Origin: Hydrogenophaga sp040372165
GTDB taxonomy: Bacteria; Pseudomonadota; Gammaproteobacteria; Burkholderiales; Burkholderiaceae_C
Length of the DNA: 64,000 nt
Direction of reading: 5' to 3'
Assembly (NCBI RefSeq): GCF_040372165.1
Contig: NZ_BAABWG010000003.1
Location: 434,001-498,000 of the forward strand
The notes under the pieces were generated by a model. The model worked only from the letters and a program-made list of their open reading frames with translations, searched no databases and was not told the origin of the DNA. Shown here one piece after another: positions 1-8,148 of this stretch. The number at the start of each line of letters is the position of its first letter. The stretch's first letter is position 1. A program made the translations under genes and the position numbers.

Positions 1-7
1 GCATGAA

Positions 8-673
8 ATGGAAGAGCTGGGTTTGCTGCTGGTCGACGACCACCCCCTGTTTCGCGATAGCTTCGTGATGGCATTGCGTCAGCTGTGCCCGCAAGTCGAT
101 GTCGAATCGGCCTCGAGCACCACCGAGGCCATGCAGCGGCTGGAGAGCCAGCCCCAGCGTTTTGATCTGGTGCTGGTGGACTACAAGCTGCCCGGGTGCG
201 ACGGCATCCGCGCCGCAGTCGAAATGGGCATGCGCCACCCTGGTGTGAGCTTTGGCCTGATCACCGGCGAAGAATCGCCAGAGCTTCCTCAGCGGGCGGC
301 CTCGGCAGGGCTGGTCGCCTGCCTGTCAAAGTCGCTGGAGATGGAGGCGCTGATCGATGCGCTCGGGGCACTGGCGCGTGGCCAGACAGTGTTCTCTGCC
401 GTGTCGTTTGACTCGGAGCCAAAGGCAATGTCCGGTACCGACTTCGGGCTTTCGCCGCGCCAGCTCGAGGTCCTGCGGTGCCTGTCAACCGGTGCCAGCA
501 ACAAAGTGATCGCCCAGGAGATGGGCATCTCGCCAGCGACGGTGAAGAACCATCTGGACATCATCTTTGACAAGATGGGTGTAACCAACCGAATGCAGGC
601 GGTGATGCTGGCCAAGGCCGCAGGTGTCATGGTCACAGACGGCACGGGCAGCCCCGGGTCTGACACGGCATGA
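8..673 (+). CDS. LuxR/NarL-family response regulator
   Basis: DNA-binding half of a two-component system whose partner is the hybrid kinase that follows. Residues 5-118 form a receiver domain with the acidic pair D10/D11 and the probable phospho-acceptor Asp58 in LVLVDYKLPG. Residues about 149-205 form a LuxR helix-turn-helix (LSPRQLEVLRCL, then GISPATVKNHL). Its TGA overlaps the kinase ATG (ATGA), so translation is probably coupled. The ATG at 8 fits the usual family N terminus, but the frame is open to the window edge and a longer protein cannot be excluded. Target genes are unknown. Confidence 0.9.
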   Translation: MEELGLLLVDDHPLFRDSFVMALRQLCPQVDVESASSTTEAMQRLESQPQRFDLVLVDYKLPGCDGIRAAVEMGMRHPGVSFGLITGEESPELPQRAASAGLVACLSKSLEMEALIDALGALARGQTVFSAVSFDSEPKAMSGTDFGLSPRQLEVLRCLSTGASNKVIAQEMGISPATVKNHLDIIFDKMGVTNRMQAVMLAKAAGVMVTDGTGSPGSDTA

Positions 674-2379
674 GCGTTGCACCGGCGGTGGTGCCTGTGC
701 CCACCGACAAAGACCGGGTCGATCACGAGGTACTTCGGCTGAGCCTGGAGGCACCTGCCCGGGCGGCAGTGTGGCAGTTTCTCATTTCGCTGTTGATGGC
801 GTTCTACTTTGCTGATCCACATACTCCGTGGATGGCCGCCATCTGGCTTTTGCTCGTGCAGGCCAGTTTCGCCGGGCGTCTGTTTCTGCGATTGCCCTTG
901 CCCGGACTGGACGCGGCTGCCATTGCCGAAACCATGCGCCGGCATCAGCTCAGGGTCTTGTTCAGTGCGTTTGCCTGGGGCAGTGCCGGCATTCTGTTGT
1001 TTGACTGGACAGACGCGGCCCGGCAAATGGGGCTGACGGTCGCGTTGGTCTCCACCTGCATCTCGTTTTCATTCTCGGCCACCGCACATGGCCCCACCAT
1101 CCGCCGATCGCTGCCGCTCCTGATCGGCCCGGTGGTCATCAGCCTGATCCTGAGCCCGCACCCCTACATGTGGATGCTGGGACTGATCGGGGCCAGCTTC
1201 ACTGTTCTGATGCTGCGCCTGGTCACGGCACGCAGCAAGCAGCTTGAAGAGAACATTGTTCTGCGGATTGAGGCGCAGCGCGCCCGCGACGACAAACAGC
1301 GGTTCTTTGCTGCGGCCAGCCATGACTTGCGCCAGCCTTTGCAGGCATTGAATCTGTACCACTCCCTGATGGCCCGCGGCGACACCTCCACGGCGGTGGT
1401 GCAGCAGATCGGGGCTTGTGTTCAGGCGCTTGACCGATTGCTCGAAGGCATTCTCGATGTGTCGCGGCTGGACGCTGGCCAGGTTGAACCGCAGGTGCAG
1501 CCAGTGCATTTGCCCGAGCTGATGCTGCGGGTGTTCAGTTTGCACGATGCCTCCGCCAGGGCCAAAGGACTGAAGCTGCGACTGCATACCGTCGACCGAT
1601 GGGTTCTGACGGACGCTCACCTGGCCGAACGCATCCTGTCCAATTTGCTGGCCAATGCGATTCGCTATACGGAGCGAGGTGGTGTGCTCATGGCGGCGCG
1701 CATCAGTCAGGGCAGTGTTCGGCTGCAGATCATCGACACAGGTCCGGGCATCAGCGCTGAGGCCCTCGAGACCGTGTTTCAGGAGTTCGCCCAGCTGCAC
1801 AATCCGCAACGAGATCTGGCTCAGGGAACCGGTCTCGGTCTGGCGATCGTCCAGCGTCTGTCCCGTCTGCTTGAGCATCCGTTGAAGGTGCGCTCGGTCC
1901 CGGGGCGGGGCAGCTGCTTTGAAGTGGGCATGAACGTGACCCTCTCCGGGTTGGCCGGCGCCGCCACCTTGCCGACCGTGACGGTGCCGGATGGCCCGGT
2001 TGTCGATGGCCTTGCCGCGATGCCAGCCTTGCGCGTGCTGGTGGTTGAGGACAACGCACTGGTGCGCGAAGGGCTCCAGAGTCTGATGCGCAGCTGGGGC
2101 TTCGATGTGGAGCTGGCAGGAGACGCAGTTGAAGCCATGGCAGTTCTGTCGCGAGGCGGGGCTCTGGCCGAACGCCCTGTCGACGCCGTGGTCAGCGATT
2201 GGCGCTTGCCGGGCGATATGAATGGGCTGGACCTGCTGGAGGCGGCCAGAACACGCTTTGGCGTCGGGCAACTGGTTCTTCTCACGGGGGAGAGTGAAGC
2301 ACCTGAAGAAAAGGGCGTGACGGTGCTGAGCAAACCCGTTCGTCCGCTTCGTTTGCGTGCAGCCCTGGTCAAGGGCTGA
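670..2379 (+). CDS. Hybrid sensor histidine kinase with C-terminal receiver
   Basis: A 569-aa membrane-bound hybrid histidine kinase. Residues about 35-185 contain several hydrophobic helices and no large periplasmic domain, which suggests sensing within the membrane. The HisKA box is AASHDLRQPLQ with phospho-His218. A HATPase domain follows with an N box (LSNLLANAIRY), DTGPGIS and GTGLGLAIV. Residues about 453-569 form a receiver with VVEDN, phospho-acceptor Asp in VVSDWRL and a conserved Lys in LSKPVRP. The architecture implies an internal His-to-Asp relay as well as signalling to the coupled LuxR regulator. The stimulus cannot be read from the sequence. A T-rich stretch follows the stop but without a convincing hairpin. 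Confidence 0.92.
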   Translation: MSVAPAVVPVPTDKDRVDHEVLRLSLEAPARAAVWQFLISLLMAFYFADPHTPWMAAIWLLLVQASFAGRLFLRLPLPGLDAAAIAETMRRHQLRVLFSAFAWGSAGILLFDWTDAARQMGLTVALVSTCISFSFSATAHGPTIRRSLPLLIGPVVISLILSPHPYMWMLGLIGASFTVLMLRLVTARSKQLEENIVLRIEAQRARDDKQRFFAAASHDLRQPLQALNLYHSLMARGDTSTAVVQQIGACVQALDRLLEGILDVSRLDAGQVEPQVQPVHLPELMLRVFSLHDASARAKGLKLRLHTVDRWVLTDAHLAERILSNLLANAIRYTERGGVLMAARISQGSVRLQIIDTGPGISAEALETVFQEFAQLHNPQRDLAQGTGLGLAIVQRLSRLLEHPLKVRSVPGRGSCFEVGMNVTLSGLAGAATLPTVTVPDGPVVDGLAAMPALRVLVVEDNALVREGLQSLMRSWGFDVELAGDAVEAMAVLSRGGALAERPVDAVVSDWRLPGDMNGLDLLEAARTRFGVGQLVLLTGESEAPEEKGVTVLSKPVRPLRLRAALVKG

Positions 2380-2547
2380 AACCCACACCAAAACCTGGTT
2401 CGAAAATTTTTTCACTTTTTTTTGATCGACCTGCATCCAAACGCGGATTCGCTTCGTTCTACAGGCAGGGCAGCAAATTGTTGCTCCCGGGATGTTCCCC
2501 AACCAACCTGCTTTCACTATTCACTACCGATAGAGGACGAAGAGATC

Positions 2548-2964
2548 ATGACAACCTTTGCACAAACCAAGCCTTCCCTGATCGCCGCTGTGGCGGTTGC
2601 CGCTTCCTTGTTCATGGCCGCTGCTGCCCAGGCACAGCCGGTGATGAAGGATGGCGTTCTGGCCGACCCTTCCGGCCGCACTGTCTACACCTTCGACAAG
2701 GACGAGGCCAACAAGAGCAACTGTGCCGGTGGCTGCCTGGCAAAGTGGCCTGCCTTTGTGGCCAAGGCTGAAGCCCAGGCCCAAGGCGAATTTGGCGTGA
2801 TCGAGGCCAACGGCGTGCGCCAGTGGACCTACAACAGCCAGCCGCTTTACTACTTCGCTGGTGACGCCAAGCCGGGCGACCGCAACGGCGACGGCATGGG
2901 CGGCGTATGGCATGTGGTGGGCGAGAAGCCTGCTGCCAAGACATCCAGCAGCTACAAGTACTGA
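2548..2964 (+). CDS. Secreted COG4315-type repeat protein
   Basis: A 138-aa exported protein of the 'secreted repeat of unknown function' family (COG4315, Lipoprotein_15-like). The ATG at 2548 is chosen because a purine-rich binding site (GAGGACGAAGAG) precedes it and it opens directly into a signal peptide (about residues 1-29, ending AQA). The longer frame from 2422 has no such features. Two copies of the family motif are visible: GVLADPSGRTVYTFDKD followed by CAGGCLAKWP, and a second around YNSQPLYYFAGD. There is no lipobox Cys, so it should be periplasmic. It lies just upstream of an ECF sigma/anti-sigma pair, a linkage that suggests it belongs to that regulon. Confidence 0.85.
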   Translation: MTTFAQTKPSLIAAVAVAASLFMAAAAQAQPVMKDGVLADPSGRTVYTFDKDEANKSNCAGGCLAKWPAFVAKAEAQAQGEFGVIEANGVRQWTYNSQPLYYFAGDAKPGDRNGDGMGGVWHVVGEKPAAKTSSSYKY

Positions 2965-3068
2965 GTGCGCCGTACTTTCGCCCTTTGATGAGGGCCAACA
3001 GGCTGGGGGTGAGCCGGCGCAGGTATGCGCTATGCTCATCCCCATTGCCCGTTTCCCCAATCAGCCAG

Positions 3069-3638
3069 ATGGACGACCGCGAAGAGATCAGCCGTTTGCT
3101 TGCGCGCGTTGCCTTGCGCGACGCCAAAGCCTTTGAAGCCCTGTTTGCCATGACGGCCAGGCGCCTGATGGCGGTCGCCGTGCGCGTGACGCAGGATGCA
3201 GCGATGGCAGAAGACGTGTTGCAAGAGGTGTTCAGCGCGGTGTGGAACCGTGCCGACAACGCTGCACCGGGGCAGCAAAAGACACTGGCCTGGCTGTGTG
3301 TCGTCACCCGCCACCGCGCCATCGATCTGGTGCGCAAACGCAAACCCGAAGAGCCTTTGCACTTTCGCAGCGCCGATGGGGAAGAACAGACGCACGACGC
3401 CGCAGCAGAAGGCGCCTCTCCCATGGAGCAAATGCTGCAGCAAGAAGGCGATGCCCGTCTGGCGCATTGCATGGGTACGCTGGAGGCCGAGCCGCGCAAA
3501 GCCCTGCTGCTGTCTTTTTATGAAGGGCTGACCCACATGGAAGTGGCCGAGCGCATGCAACGTCCGCTTGGCACAGTCAAGGCCTGGACGCGCCGCAGCC
3601 TGATGCGGCTCAAGGGTTGCATGGAGGCTGCAGCATGA
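3069..3638 (+). CDS. ECF-type RNA polymerase sigma factor
   Basis: A 190-aa alternative sigma factor. The ATG at 3069 (MDDREEISRLLARVA) gives the usual family length; the frame runs further upstream but that part overlaps the intergenic region. Region 2 covers about residues 20-90 (DAAMAEDVLQEVFSAVWNR, then TRHRAIDLVRKR). Region 4 lies near the C terminus (LLLSFYEGLTHMEVAERMQ, GTVKAWTRRSLMRLK) and binds the -35 element. The stop overlaps the start of the anti-sigma gene (ATGA), the standard coupling for a sigma/anti-sigma pair. It probably transcribes its own operon and the secreted protein upstream, although no consensus promoter was identified. Confidence 0.92.
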   Translation: MDDREEISRLLARVALRDAKAFEALFAMTARRLMAVAVRVTQDAAMAEDVLQEVFSAVWNRADNAAPGQQKTLAWLCVVTRHRAIDLVRKRKPEEPLHFRSADGEEQTHDAAAEGASPMEQMLQQEGDARLAHCMGTLEAEPRKALLLSFYEGLTHMEVAERMQRPLGTVKAWTRRSLMRLKGCMEAAA

Positions 3639-4417
3639 GCTCCCAGCACCCGTCTTCCTTCAATCGGCATTGGTCCGGCAACCCATCGGCAGTTGAGCAG
3701 CTGGCAGCCGCCTATGTGGCCGGCACCTTGCGAGGTCGGGCGCGGCGGCGATTCGAAGCCGAGATGCAACGCAAGCCAATGCTGGTTGACTCGGTCAATG
3801 AATGGACAGCGCGCCTGGGTGCCTTGCACACCAGTCTCCCTCCGGTGAGCCCCAGCCCGCAGCTCTGGGATCGCATTGCGCAGGCCAATGGCGTTGTTGC
3901 CGCCGGGGCCCGGGGCACGCAGCCATTGCCGGCCAGCCGGCCAGCAGCATCGTGGTGGCAGCGTCTGTTCTCGCCCATCCCGGCAACGGCGCTGGCGATG
4001 GGTCTGGTGCTGGGCAGCGTGTTGCCCGCTGTGTGGCGCGCGCAGACCAGCGATCATCCGAACATGGAACTGCCGGCGAGTTATGTTGGCGTGCTGGCCA
4101 CGCCAGACGGCCAGCCCGGCCTGATCATTTCCAGCCTGCGTCGTGGCACGGTGGTCGATGTCAAACGGGAAACGCCGGTGAGCATCCCGCCGGGGCAGAC
4201 GTTGTTCCTTTGGCGCATCGACCAGGCCGGACAGGTCCAGCCAGTCGGACCATTGCCTGATGGCAAGTTTGTGCATGTGACACTGGACGCGCCAGCGGAA
4301 GAGGTGTTCAAGCCGGCGGTGGAATTGGCCGTCTCACTGGAGCCGCAGGGTGAAGCGCCCGCACAGCCAACGCAGCCGTTTGTCTACCGGGGCCTGTGCG
4401 GCAAGATCTGGCCGTGA
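3635..4417 (+). CDS. Anti-sigma-K (RskA-type) factor
   Basis: A 260-aa inner-membrane anti-sigma factor. The start at 3635 overlaps the sigma-factor stop. The N-terminal 100 residues are cytoplasmic (EQLAAAYVAGTLRGRARRRF) and lack the HxxxCxxC zinc motif of ZAS-type anti-sigmas. One transmembrane helix lies at about residues 114-134 (IPATALAMGLVLGSVLPAVW). The C-terminal domain has the periplasmic RskA pattern (YVGVLATPDGQPGLIIS, then PPGQTLFLWRID and LPDGKFVHVTLD). It should hold the preceding sigma factor inactive until a periplasmic signal. The C terminus ends in an odd short tail (YRGLCGKIWP). Confidence 0.88.
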   Translation: MSSQHPSSFNRHWSGNPSAVEQLAAAYVAGTLRGRARRRFEAEMQRKPMLVDSVNEWTARLGALHTSLPPVSPSPQLWDRIAQANGVVAAGARGTQPLPASRPAASWWQRLFSPIPATALAMGLVLGSVLPAVWRAQTSDHPNMELPASYVGVLATPDGQPGLIISSLRRGTVVDVKRETPVSIPPGQTLFLWRIDQAGQVQPVGPLPDGKFVHVTLDAPAEEVFKPAVELAVSLEPQGEAPAQPTQPFVYRGLCGKIWP

Positions 4418-4745
4418 TGGCATTGGCCCCGTTCGGCAGGTTTCTGCGCTGAGGTGGCGTTCGCGTTACCATTGCACGCAGTCGGGCATCGCCACCCGAC
4501 AGACCGGCGAGCGCTGCCGGTGCCAGCTTCGGACGACACGAAGCGCACCGGTGCAGCAGCGGTCAGACTGAAGAACAACAAGCAACCGTTCCGGCCATCG
4601 CAGATGAGTGTGTGAGTGAGCGCGCGAGCACACCGCCACGATCGGCCCACCACGGCCTTGCGCAACACGCCCTGCGCAAGCGCCAGCTTCCCGTTCGGTC
4701 ACAACAGAACAGACCGGACCGGACATTTCTGGAGAGACGACACAC
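4418..4745. other. Intergenic region, 328 bp
   Basis: No credible gene is visible here on either strand; the short frames have no ribosome binding site and no domain. The stretch must carry the promoter of the following SDR gene, whose ribosome binding site (CTGGAGAGACG) lies just before its ATG. No clear terminator hairpin follows the anti-sigma gene. Confidence 0.5.
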
Positions 4746-5582
4746 ATGTCAGAGAAAATCTGGTTCATCACGGGAGCCTCCCGTGGTTTTGGGCGAGAGT
4801 GGGCGATTGCGGCACTCGACCGCGGCGACTCGGTGGCTGCGACAGCGCGCAACCCTGCTGCACTCGATGATCTGAAAGCGAAGTACGGGGACCGCATCCT
4901 TCCGGTGAAGCTGGACGTGACCGATCGCAGTGCCTGCGTTGAAGCGGTCAACACATCGGCCCGGCATTTCGGCCGCCTGGACGTGGTGGTGAACAACGCC
5001 GGCTATGGTCAGTTCGGCATGGTCGAGGAGTTGAGCGAACAGGAAGCCCGCCAGCAAATCGAGACCAACCTGTTCGGCCCACTTTGGGTGACACAGGCGG
5101 CGCTGCCCCACCTGCGTGAGAACGGCGGTGGCCACATCATCCAGGTGTCGTCGATTGGCGGCATTTCAGCCTTTGCCGGCATTGGCATCTACCACGCGTC
5201 CAAATGGGGTCTGGAGGGATTGACCCAGTCACTGGCGCAGGAAGTGGCAGACTTTGGCATCAAGGTCACGCTCATCGAGCCTGGCAGCTACTCGACCGAC
5301 TGGGGCGATGTGTCTTCACTGCACGCCACCAAGCTTCCAGCCTACGACGCTTTCCGCGAAGAAGCGGCCAAGGCCCGCGCCAAGCGCAAGGCCAGCCGGG
5401 GTGACCCAACGGCCACCCGTGCCGCCATTCTCAAGATCGTGGATGCACCCAAGCCGCCGCTGCGCGTGTTCTTCGGGGACGGTCCGCTGGCCGTGGCCAC
5501 CAAAGACTACGAGAGCCGCCTCGCCACCTGGCGCGAGTGGGAAGCGTTGTCGATAGAGGCGCAGGGCAGCCCCGGCCGCTGA
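4746..5582 (+). CDS. SDR-family NAD(P)-dependent oxidoreductase
   Basis: A 278-aa classical short-chain dehydrogenase/reductase. The Rossmann fold starts at residue 5 with the cofactor motif TGASRGFG. The NNAG motif follows at 83-86, the catalytic Ser in QVSSIGG (about 135) and the Tyr/Lys pair in YHASK (Y149, K153). It is a little longer than the 250-aa core because of a C-terminal extension, as in the 'retinol dehydrogenase-like' SDRs. A good binding site (GGAGAGACG) precedes the ATG. It appears monocistronic and converges on the next gene. The substrate cannot be inferred. Confidence 0.9.
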   Translation: MSEKIWFITGASRGFGREWAIAALDRGDSVAATARNPAALDDLKAKYGDRILPVKLDVTDRSACVEAVNTSARHFGRLDVVVNNAGYGQFGMVEELSEQEARQQIETNLFGPLWVTQAALPHLRENGGGHIIQVSSIGGISAFAGIGIYHASKWGLEGLTQSLAQEVADFGIKVTLIEPGSYSTDWGDVSSLHATKLPAYDAFREEAAKARAKRKASRGDPTATRAAILKIVDAPKPPLRVFFGDGPLAVATKDYESRLATWREWEALSIEAQGSPGR

Positions 5583-5594
5583 AGGCTGCCTCGA

Positions 5595-6302
5595 TCAGGC
5601 CTCGAACCCGATGTCAGCCCGAACAGGGGCGGCATCGGCGCCGATGAGTTTGCTGATGAACTGGGCCGCCAGTTCAGGGTTTTTGGACTGGGAAGTCACG
5701 GCCACGCTGTAAATGGTGGACAGCCCCAGCTTGCCAGGGAGCATGCCGGCGACAAACACCTTTGGCGCGAACCGGATCTCCGTGGTCTGGATGCAGCCGA
5801 GCAAGCCCTTGCCCTTGCCTTTGGCCAGTGCAGCGAGCGCCTGTTCGCTGTCCGGGAAGACATGGAGCCGCTTGGCCAGGTCATCCTCGTCGATGCCCAG
5901 GCGTCGGAGCACTTTCTGGATATGGGCGCCCGCTGTCGAGACGGATGGATCGGGGATGTACACGCCGTCGGCGGCCAGCAGCGCTGCTTCCAGCGCCTCG
6001 GCCGTGCTCACGTCCAGTGACTGGTCGGCCTTTCGGACGGCGATGCCGGTCTTGACCACGCCCAGGATTCGGGTGCTGCCCGGTACGAGAAGGCCGTCGG
6101 CAGCCATCTGGGTGATCTGCGCATCGGTCAGGGCCACCAGGTCGGCGGGTTCACCGTCGGTCACGCCATCTTCGATGGTGCCCACGGCGTCGAACTGGCA
6201 CACCACTTCGCAACCGGTCTCTTCCAGAAACGCGTCGTGCAGCTGAGCCACCAGGCCCTGGATGGCGCCGCCACCGAGGAGTTTGATTTTCTTTTTTGCC
6301 AT
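5595..6302 (-). CDS. ModA-like substrate-binding domain protein without signal peptide
   Basis: A 235-aa periplasmic-binding-protein fold resembling ModA-type (molybdate) extracytoplasmic receptors: an N-terminal strand KIKLLGGGAIQGLV, acidic pocket stretches, IPDPSVSTAGAHIQKVL and KGLLGCIQTTEIRF. The protein starts MAKKKIKLLGG and no start codon further upstream in frame provides a signal peptide, so as read it is cytoplasmic. No ABC permease or ATPase is adjacent. A 79-aa gene lies 117 bp upstream in the same direction. The protein may act as a cytosolic ligand-binding protein or an unlinked receptor; the ligand is unknown. Confidence 0.75.
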   Translation of the reverse strand: MAKKKIKLLGGGAIQGLVAQLHDAFLEETGCEVVCQFDAVGTIEDGVTDGEPADLVALTDAQITQMAADGLLVPGSTRILGVVKTGIAVRKADQSLDVSTAEALEAALLAADGVYIPDPSVSTAGAHIQKVLRRLGIDEDDLAKRLHVFPDSEQALAALAKGKGKGLLGCIQTTEIRFAPKVFVAGMLPGKLGLSTIYSVAVTSQSKNPELAAQFISKLIGADAAPVRADIGFEA

Positions 6303-6419
6303 GGCGCGAATTGTGCACCGGCTCGGGCCAGGATGGCCCTCGCACCGGTGGAAACTTCGCGCGTGTCGTGCGGATACATCGGTCGCTCAGGCGCTGCGCC
6401 CGTTCGACCGGATCGATGC

Positions 6420-6659
6420 TCAGCCAACTTGCCAGGCGTCGCCGGATTTCTGGATCTTCAGGTGCGATGGAAGGGCGTCCAGAGCGCTGGAGAACACCTC
6501 GTTGCCATTGACGGTCACGCTGACTTGGTCCTCATCAATGAGGAAAAAGGCGCTGCCGGCAGGGCCGGTCTCGAGCTCGGTGCAGCCCGACGCTTTGACG
6601 GCGACGCCTGCGGCGGGCGCGCCATTGTCCAGCAGTTCGACGGTCAGCTTTTTGGCCAT
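6420..6659 (-). CDS. Small beta-rich protein (79 aa), unknown
   Basis: A small protein starting MAKKLTVELLDNG. The ATG at 6659 is preferred over the in-frame TTG at 6665 because a GGAG element sits 9 bases before it. The pattern (VELLDNGAPAAGVAVKASG, then ETGPAGSAFFLID) resembles one small carboxypeptidase-regulatory/transthyretin-like beta-sandwich unit, although no catalytic residue is present. There is no signal peptide or membrane helix. It is in the same orientation as the ModA-like gene downstream (117 bp apart), so the two may be co-transcribed. The function is unknown. Confidence 0.6.
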   Translation of the reverse strand: MAKKLTVELLDNGAPAAGVAVKASGCTELETGPAGSAFFLIDEDQVSVTVNGNEVFSSALDALPSHLKIQKSGDAWQVG

Positions 6660-6882
6660 GGGCAAAGACTCCTTTGTGTGGGGCGTTGGAAGGGGATGGT
6701 TCTCACATCCAGCTCATTCCAGTGTAGAAATTACCCACACCCGACACAACCGCCACCAGGGCGGTCATCGCCCCGAGTGGAGTGTTGAGCCGAACTTTGT
6801 CACGGAGTCGAGCAAAAGCTGGGGCCTGTGCAGTGCCAAACAGTGCGTTTCTGCACAATCCCCTGACGGCTTCAGGGAAAAA

Positions 6883-7992
6883 TCAGCGGCTCTCAGACTT
6901 GCTCTGTTGTTCCGCTTCCGCCCGCTGTTTGATGTACCGGCGCATGGCCACGGAGGGGCCGTCGGCGGCGATGGAGATCTCGTAAAAGCCATCGTCCGCA
7001 TCCGCCAGCACTTCTTCCTGCAAGCCCAGGCCCCAAACGTCCTCCTCAAAGGCGGCAAACAGCTTCTCATGCATGAAGTCGGTGATGCCCGGATCGTCCT
7101 GCGCAAAGTCGCGCCCGTGCACGACAAAGTAGTGCGTGGACGTGGCGCTCTCGGGCGTGGGCAAGTGTGCGGTGCGGATGCGGTATTCAGGCCGCTCGCC
7201 TTCTGGCAGTGCACTGTCATAGAAGCGCACGTTCACCTCGTGCAGGGCCGGCGAATGGAAGGTGGAGCGGGCAATGCGCGCCGCCGTGCTCACGCCTTCC
7301 AGCTTCGTGGGCTTGGCCCACAGCGGCGGCAAGGTGGTGGGCACCACATCGCGCTGCAAGCCGAACACGCCGTCGCCCATTTCGGTCTGGTACTCGGCGC
7401 GGGCGTAGTCGGGCGTGCCGAAGGAGTTGGCGTGCAGGAAAGACAGGTGCGTCAGGTCCAGCAGGTTTTCATGCAGACGCACATAGCTGGCCGGCAAAGC
7501 CAGCGAACCGTGCGACGTGGCCCACTGCGCGTCACTCACCCAGTCGACCGGTGGCAGCAAGGCCGGGTCGGCATCGGCTTCGTCATCGCCCATCCAGATC
7601 CACACCAAAGGTCCGCGTTCGATGAGCGGGTAGCGGCGTGTGCCGATGTTGCGCGGGCAGGTGGGCTGCGATGGCACTTCGATGCAATCGCCCTTGGTGT
7701 CAAAGCGCAGGCCGTGGTAGCCGCACACAATCGTGTCGCCATCGCGTTGGCCGTGCGAAAGCGGGAATGACCGGTGTGGGCAGCGGTCTTCCAGCGCCAC
7801 TGGCTCGCCCGTGCTGGCCCGGTACATCACCACCCGCTGGCCCAGCAGGCGCCGCGCGAGCAAGGGTTCACCCAGCTCTTCGCCCAGGGCCGCCACATAC
7901 CAGGCGTTGAAGATGAAAGGCGTGTGGCGGTCGGCCATGCGGGCCGAGGCGGTTTGCGCCGCTTGCACCACCTTGGTGTCGGGTCGGGTCAT
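6883..7992 (-). CDS. Rieske non-haem iron aromatic-ring oxygenase, alpha subunit
   Basis: A 369-aa oxygenase. The ATG at 7992 has a ribosome binding site (CCGGAGACAAACCG) and the family's length; the longer frame does not. The Rieske [2Fe-2S] cluster is bound by C71-P-H73 and C90-G-Y-H93. The mononuclear-iron site lies in HENLLDLTHLSFLH, with His182 and His187 as ligands and D179 as the electron bridge. This is the vanillate-demethylase (VanA)-like branch. No ferredoxin reductase is adjacent, so electrons must come from a reductase elsewhere. It is divergent from a LysR gene 156 bp away, its probable regulator. The substrate is likely aromatic but unidentified. Confidence 0.9.
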   Translation of the reverse strand: MTRPDTKVVQAAQTASARMADRHTPFIFNAWYVAALGEELGEPLLARRLLGQRVVMYRASTGEPVALEDRCPHRSFPLSHGQRDGDTIVCGYHGLRFDTKGDCIEVPSQPTCPRNIGTRRYPLIERGPLVWIWMGDDEADADPALLPPVDWVSDAQWATSHGSLALPASYVRLHENLLDLTHLSFLHANSFGTPDYARAEYQTEMGDGVFGLQRDVVPTTLPPLWAKPTKLEGVSTAARIARSTFHSPALHEVNVRFYDSALPEGERPEYRIRTAHLPTPESATSTHYFVVHGRDFAQDDPGITDFMHEKLFAAFEEDVWGLGLQEEVLADADDGFYEISIAADGPSVAMRRYIKQRAEAEQQSKSESR

Positions 7993-8148
7993 CGGTTTGT
8001 CTCCGGAGGCTGTTTTGTGGATCTGCTTCTGCTTTCTTGATGCGAGTGTATGAACCACTCTCATGTCTGAATACCCTGTTTCATTCATACTGCAGATGTA
8101 GCCCACTCATGCTGCGCCGCACATCCAAACAAAACAGTTCAGCCCGTC
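7993..8148. promoter_or_regulatory. Divergent promoter region of Rieske oxygenase and LysR gene
   Basis: A 156-bp shared control region. It holds an inverted repeat TGAAT (8068-8072) - 10 bp - ATTCA (8083-8087), the size and placement expected for a LysR-type site, and the oxygenase ribosome binding site at its left end. Assignment to the LysR protein is inference from position. Confidence 0.45.

Noticed and set aside
2380..2430. T-rich stretch after the hybrid kinase as a terminator
   Set aside because: The T-run is present but no stable stem precedes it.
1069..2517. 482-aa minus-strand open frame opposite the hybrid kinase
   Set aside because: Gln/His-rich translation typical of antisense to GC-rich coding DNA; the kinase is certain.
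6861..6877. CCCTGA/TCAGGG hairpin after the Rieske gene
   Set aside because: On the minus strand the T-run precedes rather than follows the stem, so it is not an intrinsic terminator for that gene.
6262..7770. 502-aa plus-strand open frame across the small gene and Rieske gene
   Set aside because: It runs antisense through the Rieske motifs and intergenic DNA and has no coherent domain.
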